DNA of 64,000 bases from Rhynchopus euleeides (GCA_963210315.1 OY723252.1:1647346-1711345), one strand, 5' to 3'. Positions 38,851 through 49,477 are shown, counted from the stretch's first letter. A program made the numbers and translations. Notes: a model not told the origin generated them from the sequence alone.

Positions 38851-39626
38851 GGGCAGTGATAGAAAATACGTAAAAAACGTTCAACGTATTTGAACGTTCA
38901 ACGTATTTTTAAAAAATGCGCCGAAGTTAAACGTTTTTTTGGCTTTTGAGCGTTTTCACCCACTGGGTGCACTCTTCACATGAAACCCCCCCTAGCAGTA
39001 GGGGGTGGGCCCCCTGCACACACTAAAGGGGACACCTGTGGGATGGAGAGTGTCACGCGTGGCGAAAAGTCGGTGAAAAAGAGGTTCTGTAGTCCGAGAA
39101 GGGGCGGGACCCGGAAAGGGGTGGTTGGTACCCCCTCTTTTCAGGGTTGAACTCCGGAAAAGCGGGGGTACCAACCCCCTCTCGACCTATCTCCCAATTT
39201 TACCCCACTCGACCGGCTGGAGTCTGTCGTGTCGAGGAAGTGGATGGCCGAACCTGAGCTACGGGTACAGGACGTATGGGATATCACGCATGGGAGAACT
39301 GGATGGCATATCCCACCGGCAGGGGTTCATCTCAACTGCACCGCCCGCTTCATGGAGCAAAGGACAAGGGATATGTTGTCGACTGCATCGCGAAGCAAGT
39401 CGCTGTAAAATCGTGCTCCAAGGACGTCTTCCGCACGGTTGTCGTTGGTGCCACCAACTCGCCCTTGCTCTGCTTGAGGAAAGGCGGGTTTGTGCCTGGT
39501 GGCCCCTGCAGACGGTAGGCAATGTGAGAAACGTTCAAATACGCTGAACGTTCAACGTATTTGAACGTTCAACGTATTTTTAAAATCGGGATTCTGAAAA
39601 ATACGCGTATTTTGCCTTCACTGCCC
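38851..39626. mobile_element. TA-flanked non-coding element, member 2
   Basis: The ends are GGGCAGTGA and its complement with TA on both sides (38849-38850, 39627-39628), and a C run or G run beyond each TA. Subterminal direct repeats of GAACGTTCAACGTATTT lie at both ends. An inner hairpin (GGTTGGTACCCCC / GGGGGTACCAACC) sits near 39123-39178. 776 bp, no coding frame. Confidence 0.75.
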
Positions 39627-39739
39627 TAGGGGGGGGGGGGGGGGCCCGGCCCTGTCGTCCTGTGGCTGCTTTGTGGGGCGAGCGCAGCAGGTTCTCCTTT
39701 GCTTCTACGGGCTCTTGCCACAACAGCGTCGCAGCAGTG

Positions 39740-40745
39740 TGCCTCCGAGTCACCGGATCTGTGCGGCCTCGTAGTGGGGGCATTTTGGAGGTCGAGGTGT
39801 CAACCGGTTTCATCTCGAAATGTGGGTCTGGCTCAGGAGCTGGTCCCACCCAGCGGGAGTCAAAACCCAGCGGGGGTCCCACCCAGTGGGACCCCCTCTT
39901 CGGGTGCTCCTAAACCCAGCTCTGTTGAACGTTTGGAATTTGTGCAGCTCGTAGTGGGGCCATTTTAGTGGTCGAGGTGCCAAACTTCTCCTATCAAACC
40001 TGGGTCTGGTTCAGGGACTGGTCACGGGAGAAGGTGACTGGGTGGCAGCCAGCCCACAGCACACCCACACCCCACCCTCCCAGCGGGACTCCACGGGTAT
40101 TCCAAAACCCCGTTCTGTTGAACGTGTGGAACTTTTGCGGATCGTAGTGGGGTCATTTTGTGGGTCTAGGAGCCAAACATCGTCCATGGAACGTGACTCT
40201 GGTTCAGGGGCTGGTCCTCAGAGAATGTGACTGGGAGGCAGCCACACCCCCACCTACCCACCCATCGGGACCTCCTCCACGGGTGTTCCAAACCCCCGTT
40301 CTTTTGAACGTTTGGAATTTGTTCGGATCACATTGGGTCACTTTGGTGGTGTGTGGGCCAAGTATCACCCATGAAACACGGGTCTGGTTCAGGGGCTGGT
40401 CGTGGGTGAAGGTGGCTGGGAGGCAGTCAGCCCACACCCACCTCCACCCAGCAGGACCCCCTCCTCGGGTGTTCCAAAACCCCTTTCATTTGAACGTTTG
40501 GAATTTTTGCGGATCACGGTGGGGTCATTTTGGTGGTGTACGAGCCAAGTTTCACCCATGAAACGTGGGTCTGGTTCAGGGACTGGTCGTGGGTGAAGGT
40601 GCTGGGAGGCAGCCAGCACACCCACACCACCCCACCAACCCACCCCCTCACGGATAGGTTCCCCCCTCGGATTTTCCAAAATCCCGTTCTTTGGGATATT
40701 TGGGATCTGTGCGGATCGTGCGGACCCGCACGGTGAAAAGTTTCC
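39740..40745. repeat. ~188-bp tandem repeat, about six diverged copies
   Basis: The block GAACGTTTGGAATTTGTGCG followed by GATC(G/A)...TGGGGTCATTTTGGTGGT recurs at about 39763, 39944, 40137, 40322, 40510 and 40711, giving periods of 181-201 bases. Copies differ by about a tenth to a fifth of positions and by small length changes. A solitary related unit is at about 58805-58860. Confidence 0.88.
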
Positions 40746-40796
40746 TGAGTTGGGTCCGCCAAACTTGCAAAAAGGAAAAGCCGCAAAAAACCCGAA

Positions 40797-41180
40797 CACC
40801 CCAAAAAACCTACAAAATCTCACCTACCCTGCAGGGTGTGCAGGTGGCCCCAGCGGCGACAATCTGACCATAACCGGCTTCTTTTGATTTATCGGGGCTC
40901 GCTGGGGTTGGGGGTGCGACGGATGCCATATTTTCTCAAAAAATATTACTCTTCGCACATGAAGCTCTTCCACCGTATTTCTGCTTGAAAGCCATTCAGG
41001 CCAAACCCCGAAAAACCCCGAAAAACGCCACCCACCCCGTCGGGGGTGCAGGTGGGTTCCGAGTCAGCAATCTGACCAAAACCGGTTTCTTTGGACTTAT
41101 TTGGGCACGCTGGGGTTGGGGGTGTGGTGGAACTCATTTTTCCCCGAAAAATTTCACCACTAACCTGTGAAGGGGAAATC
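40797..41180. repeat. 208-bp tandem pair
   Basis: Two diverged copies share AATCTGACCA(T/A)AACCGG (40861 and 41069), CGCTGGGGTTGGGGGTG and a terminal A/T-rich part. Not related to the 188-bp unit as far as I can see. Confidence 0.75.
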
Positions 41181-41396
41181 CCATTTTCAAAAAAAAAAGA
41201 AGGTCCACCCCCGATTTACGTAGTTCTTACGTAGTTGCGATTTCGTTTTCAGGGGCACCAAATCACTTTCTTGCTGACTCTTTCTTCTTGCTTTTCCTGT
41301 CTCTCCTCCCCACCTCCCCACCCACACCATTTCCCTCTACCAAATCACTCCAGGGTCTCTTCCTTGACATCCTTCTGTCGGGATCACTCTCCTTCA

Positions 41397-41843
41397 CTAG
41401 GTTCGACCACGATGACATTTTTCGTACGAAGATTTCACTTTGCCAAGTATAACATGATAGTTGACGTTCTCCCCTTGGTTATTGATGTGATTCCCATTCT
41501 GGTCCGTCAGCCAGAACCTGACGCTGTTGATCTGCGTCTTGTTGATGGGGACGTAGTAGGAGCTGCCAGGCTCCACCACATTGTACAAGCTGCTGGGAGG
41601 AAGGGACGGTGGGCTGACAACATACAGGATCTGCGACTTGATGCCTGAAGTGCCTGAGTTATGGTCGGAGTACTTTGGGTTCACGAGATCACAGTGGACA
41701 ACCACTGCTTGGATTCCGTTCGTGATGTCTGCAACGTTTGGCGCGATGTTCTCGCCATGACATATGACAGTATTCTCATTAAAGCCCAAGATGCTGTAAG
41801 GAACCTGTTCTGAAGTTAACTTCGTAGGATGTCGACCAACCAA
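41397..41843 (-). mobile_element. Polinton/adintovirus-like fossil, right part (penton/minor-capsid-like fragment)
   Basis: A minus-strand fragment of about 148 residues resembles a protein found in Polintons and adintoviruses: a strand rich in Val/His before CDLVNP, then YYVPINKTQINSVRFWLTDQNGN and a final HVIL strand. The surrounding DNA is lower in GC than the window average, as at 36627-37200. It is broken or partial and no polymerase, integrase or major capsid piece was recognised here. Family assignment is from pattern memory only. Confidence 0.42.
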
Positions 41844-42289
41844 TTATCCCTGAACTGAAGTATCGGAGGAACTTTGACGAGATTGTATTTCCAGGACGGT
41901 AAGAGAAAAGGCATGTCCGACAGAACAAGCAACACCAAGACGAGAGACGTGAGTTCAAGGGGCGTGTTGGGAGCAAGATCGTGACTGTGATGTGCTGCAG
42001 AAGCAAATGTTGGGAACCCCAAGGTAGTGGTCAAACGCTAGGTATTGTTGTCAGAACTGTCTGTTGTACTCCTGTTCTCAAGACAGGCACTAGTTCTACA
42101 ACTGTGAACAACGTGAGATGCTTGTTGCGAGTTAGGAACACAGCATGCAATCAAAAGCCCCAGCCCCCCCACTCTTTTTACTCTTTTCCATGTACCCATC
42201 TCCTCATCACACACCCATATCATCCCACTGACAGAAGTACAAACCTTTTCTCTTCCTAATACCCCCAACCCCTTTCCCCAACCCCAACT

Positions 42290-43086
42290 ATGTCTGGTGG
42301 TGCTGATCGCGATGACCTTGCAGATGCCAAGAAGGAGGTCAATGGCCTGAAGGAGAGGCATGGTAAGCTGAGTGCGCAGATAACTACTGAGACTCAAAAT
42401 TTGGTGGGCCGAGTAACAATCATAAATGAAAATGTCCCGTTGGCCAACTATGCTGTCTACGATGGTGATGACAAGCTAGCAAAATTGATCAACGACAAAA
42501 TCACCGAGCTCAAGGAGCAGCTGAAGGTATAACCCTTGTTTTCCACACCCACTTTTTCTTTTATCTTTCTAGCATGACCCATTCGCAACATGTGTGTGTT
42601 AGGGTTGCAATTGTCGGCACTGGAGATGCACAGTGTGGTGCAACTTTTTGTTGTTGTTTTGTTGTTTCTAGTTTTGTACATTTATTTTACACACACTTAC
42701 AGAGAGTTGGGGAGGAGTGGGTGGAGAAGGAGAAGCAGAAGGCGGCGAAGTACAGGGAGAAGACGGCGATGGAGGAGCAGAAGACGGCGATGGAGGAGCA
42801 GAAGACGGCGAAGTACAGGGAGAAGACGGCGATGGAGAAGCAGAAGACGGCGATGGAGGAGCAGAAGACGGCGAAGTACAGGGAGAAGACGGCGATGGAG
42901 AAGCAGAAGGCGGCGAAGGAGGAGCAGAAGGCGGAGCAGGAGAAGCAGAAGACGTTGGCGATGGAAATTGCATTGCTCAAGGCAGGGGCGACTCCGACCG
43001 GTCGCAACCAGAGAACAGCTCTTTGGGTGGAGTCGATCACCCAGGAGAACGTGTTTGCAATCTCAGCGGAGGTCGACTCGTCTTGA
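42290..43086 (+). CDS. Two-exon coiled-coil protein with repeated KTAMEEQ units, function unknown
   Basis: Exon 1 is 42290-42526 (ATG, 79 codons) and exon 2 is 42703-43086. The intron, 42527-42702 (176 bases), starts GTATAA and ends CACTTACAG; splicing joins the two open frames in phase (LKEQLK to RVGEEW), giving 206 residues. The N-terminal ~65 residues look folded (VTIINENVPLANYAVYDGDDKLAKLINDK), then a charged coiled coil begins. In exon 2, units such as KTAMEEQ, KTAMEKQ and KTAKYRE repeat in DNA as a 63-base pattern. A short C-terminal domain ends in FAISAEVDSS. No family recognised. It lies at the edge of the lower-GC island next to the viral fossil, so it may be foreign, but the intron argues for expression as a nuclear gene. 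Confidence 0.7.
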
Positions 43087-43264
43087 ACAGTCTTCTCTTG
43101 CATTTCATACTCTGCTAGATTTTTTATGGGGTGTGCACCCAGGCGAAGACTCATCCAGGTTTCTTTTCACTCTAATCGATAGGGGATCCCCTGAGGTAGG
43201 GGGCCTAACGAATTGAGCATCAGAATCTAACGCTTCTAGCGAAGTGTTTGCTTCAACAGTTTGT

Positions 43265-43654
43265 CTATTTTTCAGGGAAAGCGCACAAAGCGGATGCATG
43301 GGTCTGTATTACAGGCTTCCGCGCCTTCTGACGGCGTAGCCGCTCCTGCTCCTCCTTCTGCCTCTTTAGCTCCCGCTGCCGCCTCTCCTCCTCCTCCTGC
43401 TGCTGGCGCTGTTCAGGGGGGAACAGCCTGTTGACGTTGACGTGGGATTCCTCCTCGGCAGTCCGCAGCAATTCAAGCAGCCCCACCCACGAGGTGCGGA
43501 ACTCCTCGGTGCAGCTGTCCGGTGTCCAGTCGTACCGGAACATGACGCCGTGTGTATGCATCACTTCGAGGGACTCCGCGATGTCCACCTGCTTCGTGTA
43601 CGCGTCGTCGTGCAGAAACATGGCCTCGGCCATGCCTGCTGTGATGGTATGCAA
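43265..43654 (-). CDS. Hypothetical partial gene with coiled-coil tail
   Basis: A minus-strand frame of 129 codons starts with a plausible folded part (MFLHDDAYTKQVDIAESLEVM, MFRYDWTPDSCTEEFRTSWVGLLELLRTAEEE) and continues into a Glu/Arg/Gln coiled coil. The start and end are uncertain; it may be an exon of a longer gene. No family recognised. Confidence 0.4.
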   Translation of the reverse strand: MHTITAGMAEAMFLHDDAYTKQVDIAESLEVMHTHGVMFRYDWTPDSCTEEFRTSWVGLLELLRTAEEESHVNVNRLFPPEQRQQQEEEERRQRELKRQKEEQERLRRQKARKPVIQTHASALCAFPEK

Positions 43655-43796
43655 AAACGTCCTTTGGTTCCCATGATTACCGTCAAGGCACTCATCTGTA
43701 CCCCAGTAGGGGGGGGCGGGGGGGGGTCAAAATTGGACCCGGACACCCGGACACCCGGATTTTCCCGGTCCGGACATGTCCGCCCTGTCCGCCCTG

Positions 43797-43800
43797 AGGC

Positions 43801-43832
<32 letters not shown>

Positions 43833-44313
43833 AACGTCGCTATGAACGCTTGGCTGCCACAAGCCAGTTATCCCTGTGGTAATTTTTCTGTCACCTCCGG
43901 CTTCATCCCTTGAACAGAAGCGAGACCAAAGGATCGTTAGGCCATGCTTTCACACCGAGGATCGGTACTGAAGATCATGTATCGAGCAAGCTTTTACCCT
44001 TATGCTCTACGTGAGATTTCTGTTCTCACTGAGCTTGCCTTAGGACACCTGCGTTAATGTGTAACAGATGTGCCGCCCCAGCCAAACTCCCCACCTGACT
44101 GGTGTCTCCAAACGAGGGCTCACTAGCTAACGCCAGTTTGTCGCTGGAATCGGAAAACCTAAAGGCCCAAAAAGGCCAAACCACCGAGGTGGCAGGTGCC
44201 GTTTCCCCATCATTGGATAAGTAAAGCGACGATAAGAGTAGTGGTATTTCATTGTTGCGACCTCCCACCTATAACTACACCTCTTATGTCACTGCACAAA
44301 GTCAGACTGGGAA
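43797..44313 (-). rRNA. Fragment of nuclear 28S rRNA gene
   Basis: On the minus strand the sequence runs from the CAGTCTGAC...GAGGTGTAG region through GAAATACCACTACTCTTATCG, CAGGTGGGGAGTTTG, GCAGGTGTCCTAAGG, TTACCACAGGGATAACTGG and GCGTTCATAGCGACGTTGC to CCTTCGATGTCGGCTCTTCC, all landmark stretches of domains IV-V of the large-subunit rRNA. About 517 bases are present, so this is a dispersed piece and not a working rRNA gene. The core is well conserved, so it is recent or copied from a functional unit. It ends sharply after CTCTTCCTA. Confidence 0.93.
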
Positions 44314-45664
44314 ATCCAGGAAATTCGGGAAAATCAGGAATATGAGGGATCCTCCGAAGGAAAGAATAATCAAAATAGCAGAGACATAGGCTAAGTGAGA
44401 GCACTCGGCGGTTGCCGCGCTGGAAGCACTGGTGGCGCAAGTGACAGCAGCAGCAGCAGTAGCAGCAACAGCAAGAACCGCCAGTGGGGTCCTGTGCGGA
44501 CGACGACGGTCCCATTTCTGTCATGAGCGAAGACCCTGAAGACGTCGAATATGACGCAGCGCTGTAGATATATACTCGTGTGTCACCCCCCCCCCCCCCC
44601 GTCCCCACTACCCGAGACTGGAGGCATTTCCATGCTTGCTGAGCCCCCATTCCAATGAGTGACTGCGAGTGTGTGTTTCAAACAGTTTCCAGTGTTGTTT
44701 ATCTCCTCAGTGCCGGTCTTCTGGCAGCCAAGGCTGCTTTGCTCCTGTGGACCTGTGTTTCGTATTCATCCGATGCAGGAGGCCTACTGATGCAGTTTCT
44801 CATGTTGTGTGAGTCAATCTTGGCCTGCTTTTCCCTAATCGATTCCGGCAGGATGCGAATGCCAGAGCAAGATGATCGGTGATGTGAGTCACCTGCAGCC
44901 AGTGGCCCCTGCCCCCCAACCTGCCCCAATCCCCCACCCGAAGCCGTGATCATCTGAACTCCGCATTGCCAGCCACCCCACCACAGTGGCCACACACAGA
45001 CCAACGTGACCCCCAGCATACAGAGAGCAGGTTCCATGGAGGTCCTTCTGACAGGGAAGCGGTGACAAGGCCCCATTCGGGGGTGTGAATTCCATGGTGG
45101 TGGGCCCTCCTCGCATGCGCTCGTCATGTGGGTGTGATTCCGGTGTCGTGTGTTTGGTTGCATTCCTGTCGGCCACCTCGGCGGCCCGCATTTTCGGGTG
45201 AAAACCCCGATTTTGGCAGGTGTTCCGGGGGTGGTGGGGCCCCAACACGGGAGCAAAATGCACCAATATTTTTGCCCAGAAAAAAGTTTGTGAGAAACGG
45301 CTGGAAAAATCACAGCTTGCCACCCTCTATCTCTGAGTGAAGGCACCCTCAGCGCTGTTTAGTCGTGGGTCGCCGCCTCTTAGCCATGAGTGGCAGTCGG
45401 GTCTCGGGTTGCATTCATTGGACCGGTCGGAGTCCTGGACACTGTTGGGTGCCTTCGCTCAGAAGTGCAGAAAAGTGAAAAAAGGTGCCGCCTCGCAACA
45501 CTGCCTAGAGATGCTTGTTGGGCACGCCCCACCTTACGTATGTTGGCGCCACTTGGCGGGAACTACGTGTGGCTTTCACACTCAAGCATTCTGGCACGGC
45601 ACAGGCCGGGCATGGCACTAGATTCTCGGACACTACCCGCTTGTGTCTATCTACTTCCCTACCC
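44314..45664. other. Intergenic region
   Basis: No gene is firmly supported. A 75-codon frame at 44655-44882 has hydrophobic stretches but nothing else in its favour. Ends of the ...CCTTCGCTC MITE family occur at about 45330-45350 and 45449-45475. From about 45536 the sequence matches 50742-50867 closely (CTTGTGT/CTCGTGT variants), part of a duplicated module that leads into the 83-bp repeat. Confidence 0.5.
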
Positions 45665-45747
45665 CCAGTTAAAGCAACATTGGTCCATTCCCTGAAGCCA
45701 ACACGGCTTGTGACTTCCACTTTAACTTAAAGACAGAAGGAACCTGA
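45665..45747 (+). repeat. 83-bp dispersed repeat, copy 1 of 6
   Basis: The unit begins CCAGTTAAAGCAACATTGG and ends AGAAGGAACCTGA. Near-identical copies, all on the plus strand, lie at 45942-46024, 48670-48752, 49123-49205, 50868-50950 and 51688-51770. A second module of about 180 bases (from TTGCATCGGCAGTGCG to GCACAGCACATGATGACA) links copies 1 and 2 and recurs at 48767-48915 and 51508-51687, with shorter pieces at 34225-34300 and 49217-49300. Confidence 0.93.
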
Positions 45748-46230
45748 CTGCCCCACTTTGTGTTGCATCGGCAGTGCGGCAGTTGGGGCACACAACACTG
45801 CAAGGCACATGATGACGCTATACCACCAGCAGCGTGACGCCATGTGCGTGTGAGTCGTGCAACAATAGAACAGAAGCGAGACCTGACTGCCCTACACCTG
45901 TGCAGGCAAGGATGTGCTGGGATGCACAGCACATGATGACACCAGTTAAAGCAACATTGGTCCATTCCCTGAAGCCAACACGGCTTGTGACTTCCACTTT
46001 AACTTAAAGACAGAAGGAACCTGACTCCACCCCACTCTGGGAACCATGGCACACCCCCACACCAAGTGCACCAGAACCTGACCGCACCACTTTTGCTGGA
46101 GCATGCCGTCTTGCCCCCCCCCACCCCTCGCAACAAACAACGGCGTGCCACCCGCTAGCCCCCTCATTGGCCACACCCCCACTCCAGGTCACACGGGGCG
46201 CCCACTCTCCCGGGCCACCCACCCCACGCC

Positions 46231-47799
46231 ATGTCTGCAGTACGCGCTGCGCTGGCGTACCCCGGGGCCACACGATATGCAGGCTCGCTGCACCTCCGCT
46301 ACACTTCGCCTGCCACCGCACCCACAGCACGGTCACCACGGCGCGCGGCCAACATGCAGCGCCGGATGCACACAGGCACTGCGTCCTCCTCAGAAGCACA
46401 CGCGGCGAAGCCGCCTCCGTTTTCCGCCAAGCCGAACAGCTCCTCAGCCCCTGCTGGGTCGCGGGTGGCGACGCGGCGTATATCTTATACTGACTATCCC
46501 CATGTGCTGCCTGCACGGACAGAGGTGGATGACATGCTGGAGTTCTCCGACCCCATGATGCGGCACGAGAAGTACAACAGTGGCATGCGGATAGTCTCGC
46601 GGCAGGAGCGCCTCAACGAGGAGGAGGTGACGAACCAGCAGCGCAGGGTCCTGGAGGGCCGCCTCAGGAAGCAGCTGATGGGGAAGATCCGGGCAGAGGA
46701 GATCGTGACCAGCATCAAGATGAACCTGGAGCCGGAGATGGAGCGCCTCAAGGAGGGGATTCTCATGTCCGACGAGATCCCGACCAGCGTCGAGACAGTC
46801 ACCATCACGCACATCGGCACGCTCGATGGGTTTGACGAGCCCATCCACCCCCAGGTCACCCTCTCGCGGCGGAAGGCGCTTGATTATGAGAAGGAGCTGA
46901 GTATGACGCTTTGTGTGGAAGATATGAGTGAGGCGTGCGACGCTGCCATCTGCAGGATGCGGCACATCAACGCATATCTCGCCCGCACGGCGCGGGCGAA
47001 GGTGGCCCTCCAAACGGCACAGAGGCAGCAGAATGCGGACCGCGTGCAGGATATCGTCCACTTCCCCATCCGGAGTGGCATCTACGATGGCGACCTGCAG
47101 ATCAAATGCAGGGAAATATGCAGCGAGCTCTACAAAGGGAACCGGGTCCGGATAACCGCGAGAAACTGCGTCTATGCGCAAGATTCTGCCGAGCTCCTCA
47201 GGTTCATCGCCCTTGCTGTCGAGGAGTCGTCATATGGGGCAACCGGATCAAAGCCGTTTGTCACATTCAAGATGGGCGCCCCGATGTTCTCCAAGCTGAC
47301 CGCATCGTGCATCCTGCTTCCGCTGGGCGAGGGGGGGCAGACGGAGATTGTGGACAGCGTGACGATGAGCCAGATGGCTGCTGCTGTGCAGCGTGCGGAC
47401 GAGGAGGAGTTTGAGCTGGAGTGCCAGGCGGTGCCGTCAGAGAAGCGCGCCATCATGGAGGAGGTCCGGAGGCGGAAGTTCTATGGCGTGCAGGAGGACT
47501 TCCTGAGCAGGAAGCTGCGGGACGTCGACATGATTGCGAAGCATATGCCCTGGGAGATGCCAGTCACCAACTCCGACATCAAACAGATGGAGCACGACGC
47601 CGTGATGAACGAATCAGGCGCCAAGCGGGAGAAGGCTGAGGGCTACCAGGGAGAGCTCCCCTATGGCGAACACGTCTACGAAAACCCCACCGCTTTCGTC
47701 AACAGGACCCAGGGTGACCCATCCTCGATGGACATGGATCTGTCACCCGGGCCGGACAACCAATCCAGGTCGTTCGTCCACCCCGCGAGCCCATTCTAG
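46231..47799 (+). CDS. Conserved-looking protein with organelle-targeting N-terminus and possible IF3-C-like segment
   Basis: The ATG at 46231 sits in a reasonable context (CACGCCATGT) and gives 522 residues. Residues 1-85 are rich in Ala, Arg, Ser and Thr and lack acidic residues until about 57, typical of a mitochondrial transit peptide. The middle is helical and charged. Residues ~275-345 (VHFPIRSGIYDGDLQIKCREICSELYKGNRVRITARN...) show the pattern of the C-terminal domain of translation initiation factor IF3: a beta strand, a helix, then a strand with KGNRVRIT. A Glu-rich helical section and a Pro/Asp-rich tail follow. If correct it would act in organelle translation or ribosome assembly. 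The IF3 link is only a pattern match; the gene itself is well supported by length and codon pattern. Intronless. Confidence 0.75.
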   Translation: MSAVRAALAYPGATRYAGSLHLRYTSPATAPTARSPRRAANMQRRMHTGTASSSEAHAAKPPPFSAKPNSSSAPAGSRVATRRISYTDYPHVLPARTEVDDMLEFSDPMMRHEKYNSGMRIVSRQERLNEEEVTNQQRRVLEGRLRKQLMGKIRAEEIVTSIKMNLEPEMERLKEGILMSDEIPTSVETVTITHIGTLDGFDEPIHPQVTLSRRKALDYEKELSMTLCVEDMSEACDAAICRMRHINAYLARTARAKVALQTAQRQQNADRVQDIVHFPIRSGIYDGDLQIKCREICSELYKGNRVRITARNCVYAQDSAELLRFIALAVEESSYGATGSKPFVTFKMGAPMFSKLTASCILLPLGEGGQTEIVDSVTMSQMAAAVQRADEEEFELECQAVPSEKRAIMEEVRRRKFYGVQEDFLSRKLRDVDMIAKHMPWEMPVTNSDIKQMEHDAVMNESGAKREKAEGYQGELPYGEHVYENPTAFVNRTQGDPSSMDMDLSPGPDNQSRSFVHPASPF

Positions 47800-48669
47800 C
47801 CTGCGACACGATGAGTGGGGGTCGGGGTGGTGGGGGGGTGGAGTGGGGTGGTGGTGGTGTGGATACTGCACAGAGGGAGGGGGTGGTGGTGGTGGTCACC
47901 AGGCGATATTCCCCAAGGGATCCAACCCCCCTCCCCTGTCCTGGCCGTTTTGTTTGTGCAACCCTCCGGTCCGCTGCAACCTTTTTCGAGCTCAACGCTT
48001 TCCGTGAGCACGGTGCGTTTTCTCAGGCGTTTGTAAAGGTATTTGTCAAACGTAGGATGTTGCAGGGGACATACTTTTTTTGAGTGGGATGTGTGAATCA
48101 ACGTCCCGCTTGGCTGTGTGTGTGGGCTGGGGAGTCGCCTCAAGAGGGGCCAATCCCAATGCCAGGGATTTGCTCCTGGCCTCCTGTCGTGTCCTGTGTT
48201 GTGTCCTGGGGGGTGGTGTGCGGGGAGGGGGGCAGGCCGGGGTCCGGGAGGGGAAGAGACGGAAGCAACATCACAAGATACGCTGCCAAGCGGTGTGCCG
48301 GTTTTCTCAGTGAATGGTGGCGAAAGGGGGGGGGGGGGCGGTATGGGTGTGTGTGTGTGGGGGGGGGGGTAAGACTGTGCTCGTGGTGTCCTGTTGTGTC
48401 CATCGCGGGGGGCGCGTCGGTATTGCCACTTCCTCCCTGCCTCCTTGCCTTGATGGGCTGCTGGTGGTCTGCGCCAAGGAGAGTCATAGAGCTTGTGATA
48501 GAGTGAGTGGGCTGGATGAGCAGCATGTTGGTTGTGGCCCTCGTCTTCAAGTGTGTTTCAAGGCATGATATAGCTGGTTGGTGTTGGTGTGTGTGTGGCC
48601 TGCTGTCTGCCTGCACAGGCAGGTGGGGCGGGCGGGGTGTGTGCTGGGGATGCACAGCACATGATGACA
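47800..48669. other. Intergenic region rich in G runs
   Basis: No gene is seen. GGTGG and GTGTGT runs and G tracts (near 48328-48339 and 48359-48369) give open frames in many phases, none with believable protein. 3' sequences of the 46231-47799 gene should be here. Confidence 0.5.
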
Positions 48670-49212
48670 CCAGTTAAAGCAACATTGGTCCATTCCCTGA
48701 AGCCAACACGGCTTGTGACTTCCACTTTAACTTAAAGACAGAAGGAACCTGACTGCACCACTTTGTGTTGCATCGGCAGTGCGTCAGTTGGGGCACACAA
48801 CACTGCAAGGCACATGATGACGCTATACCACCAGCAGCGTGACGCCATGTGCGTGTGAGTCGTGCAACAATAGAACAGAAGCGAGACCTGACTGCCCTAC
48901 ACCTGTGCAGGCAGGGATGGCATTGCCAAGGCATGGCCACAGTGGTGAGGGAGGTGTCGTGGCACGGCAGGCACATGATGACAACACCAAGCAGCGTGAC
49001 GCCATGTGCGTGTGAGTCGTGCATCTGAAAAACAGAAAGCGAGACCTCTGACTGCCTGGCGGCACGGTGTCTACAGGAAGTAGACCTTGAGGGTGTGCTG
49101 GGATGCACAGCACATGATGACACCAGTTAAAGCAACATTGGTCCATTCCCTGAAGCCAACACGGCTTGTGACTTCCACTTTAACTTAAAGACAGAAGGAA
49201 CCTGACTGCACC

Positions 49213-49477
49213 ACTTGGTGTTGCATCGGCAGTGCGGCAGTTGGGGCACACATCACTGCAAGGCACATGATGACGCTATGCCACCAGCAGGTGTTGTGCT
49301 GGAGTCGCATGCATCGAGTGCATGCTAACGCCGTGTATGGGTTGCTCCTGTTTGCACTGGCTGAGGCGCACAAAACATGACTTTTTCCACACCCCAGTCT
49401 GACCCCCACACACCCTCCCTGCAGCCTCCCTCTCTTCCTCCTGGGATCACACCACTACAGAGCGCGGCAACACAGTC
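49213..49477 (+). promoter_or_regulatory. Conserved 5' flank of DUF4116 gene C
   Basis: This stretch closely matches 34225-34444 upstream of gene B (TTGCATCGGCAGTGCG through the CACAAAACATGACTTTTTCC block) and, in its last ~75 bases, the region before gene A. It begins directly after a copy of the 83-bp repeat. Confidence 0.45.

Larger units (their letters stand above)
37262..41263. mobile_element. 4-kb inverted-repeat element or nest splitting the viral fossil
   Basis: The ends are TGGTGCCCCTGAAA (37262-37275) and its complement (41250-41263). Just inside each end is the same direct repeat, CCGATTTACGTAGTT..., with several ACGTAGTTC units (37278-37317 and 41210-41236). Everything between is non-coding repeats: a hairpin MITE, a large foldback, a TA-flanked element, a 188-bp tandem array and a 208-bp tandem pair. 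No clear target duplication is visible. Confidence 0.6.

Noticed and set aside
42590-43216. Arg-rich frame overlapping the two-exon gene
   Set aside because: It is a shifted reading of the GAG/AAG-rich coiled-coil repeats. The frame joined by the intron gives a balanced protein.
44655-44882. 75-codon frame with hydrophobic stretches
   Set aside because: Short, no start context of note, no recognisable motif and surrounded by repeats. Kept only as a mention in the intergenic entry.
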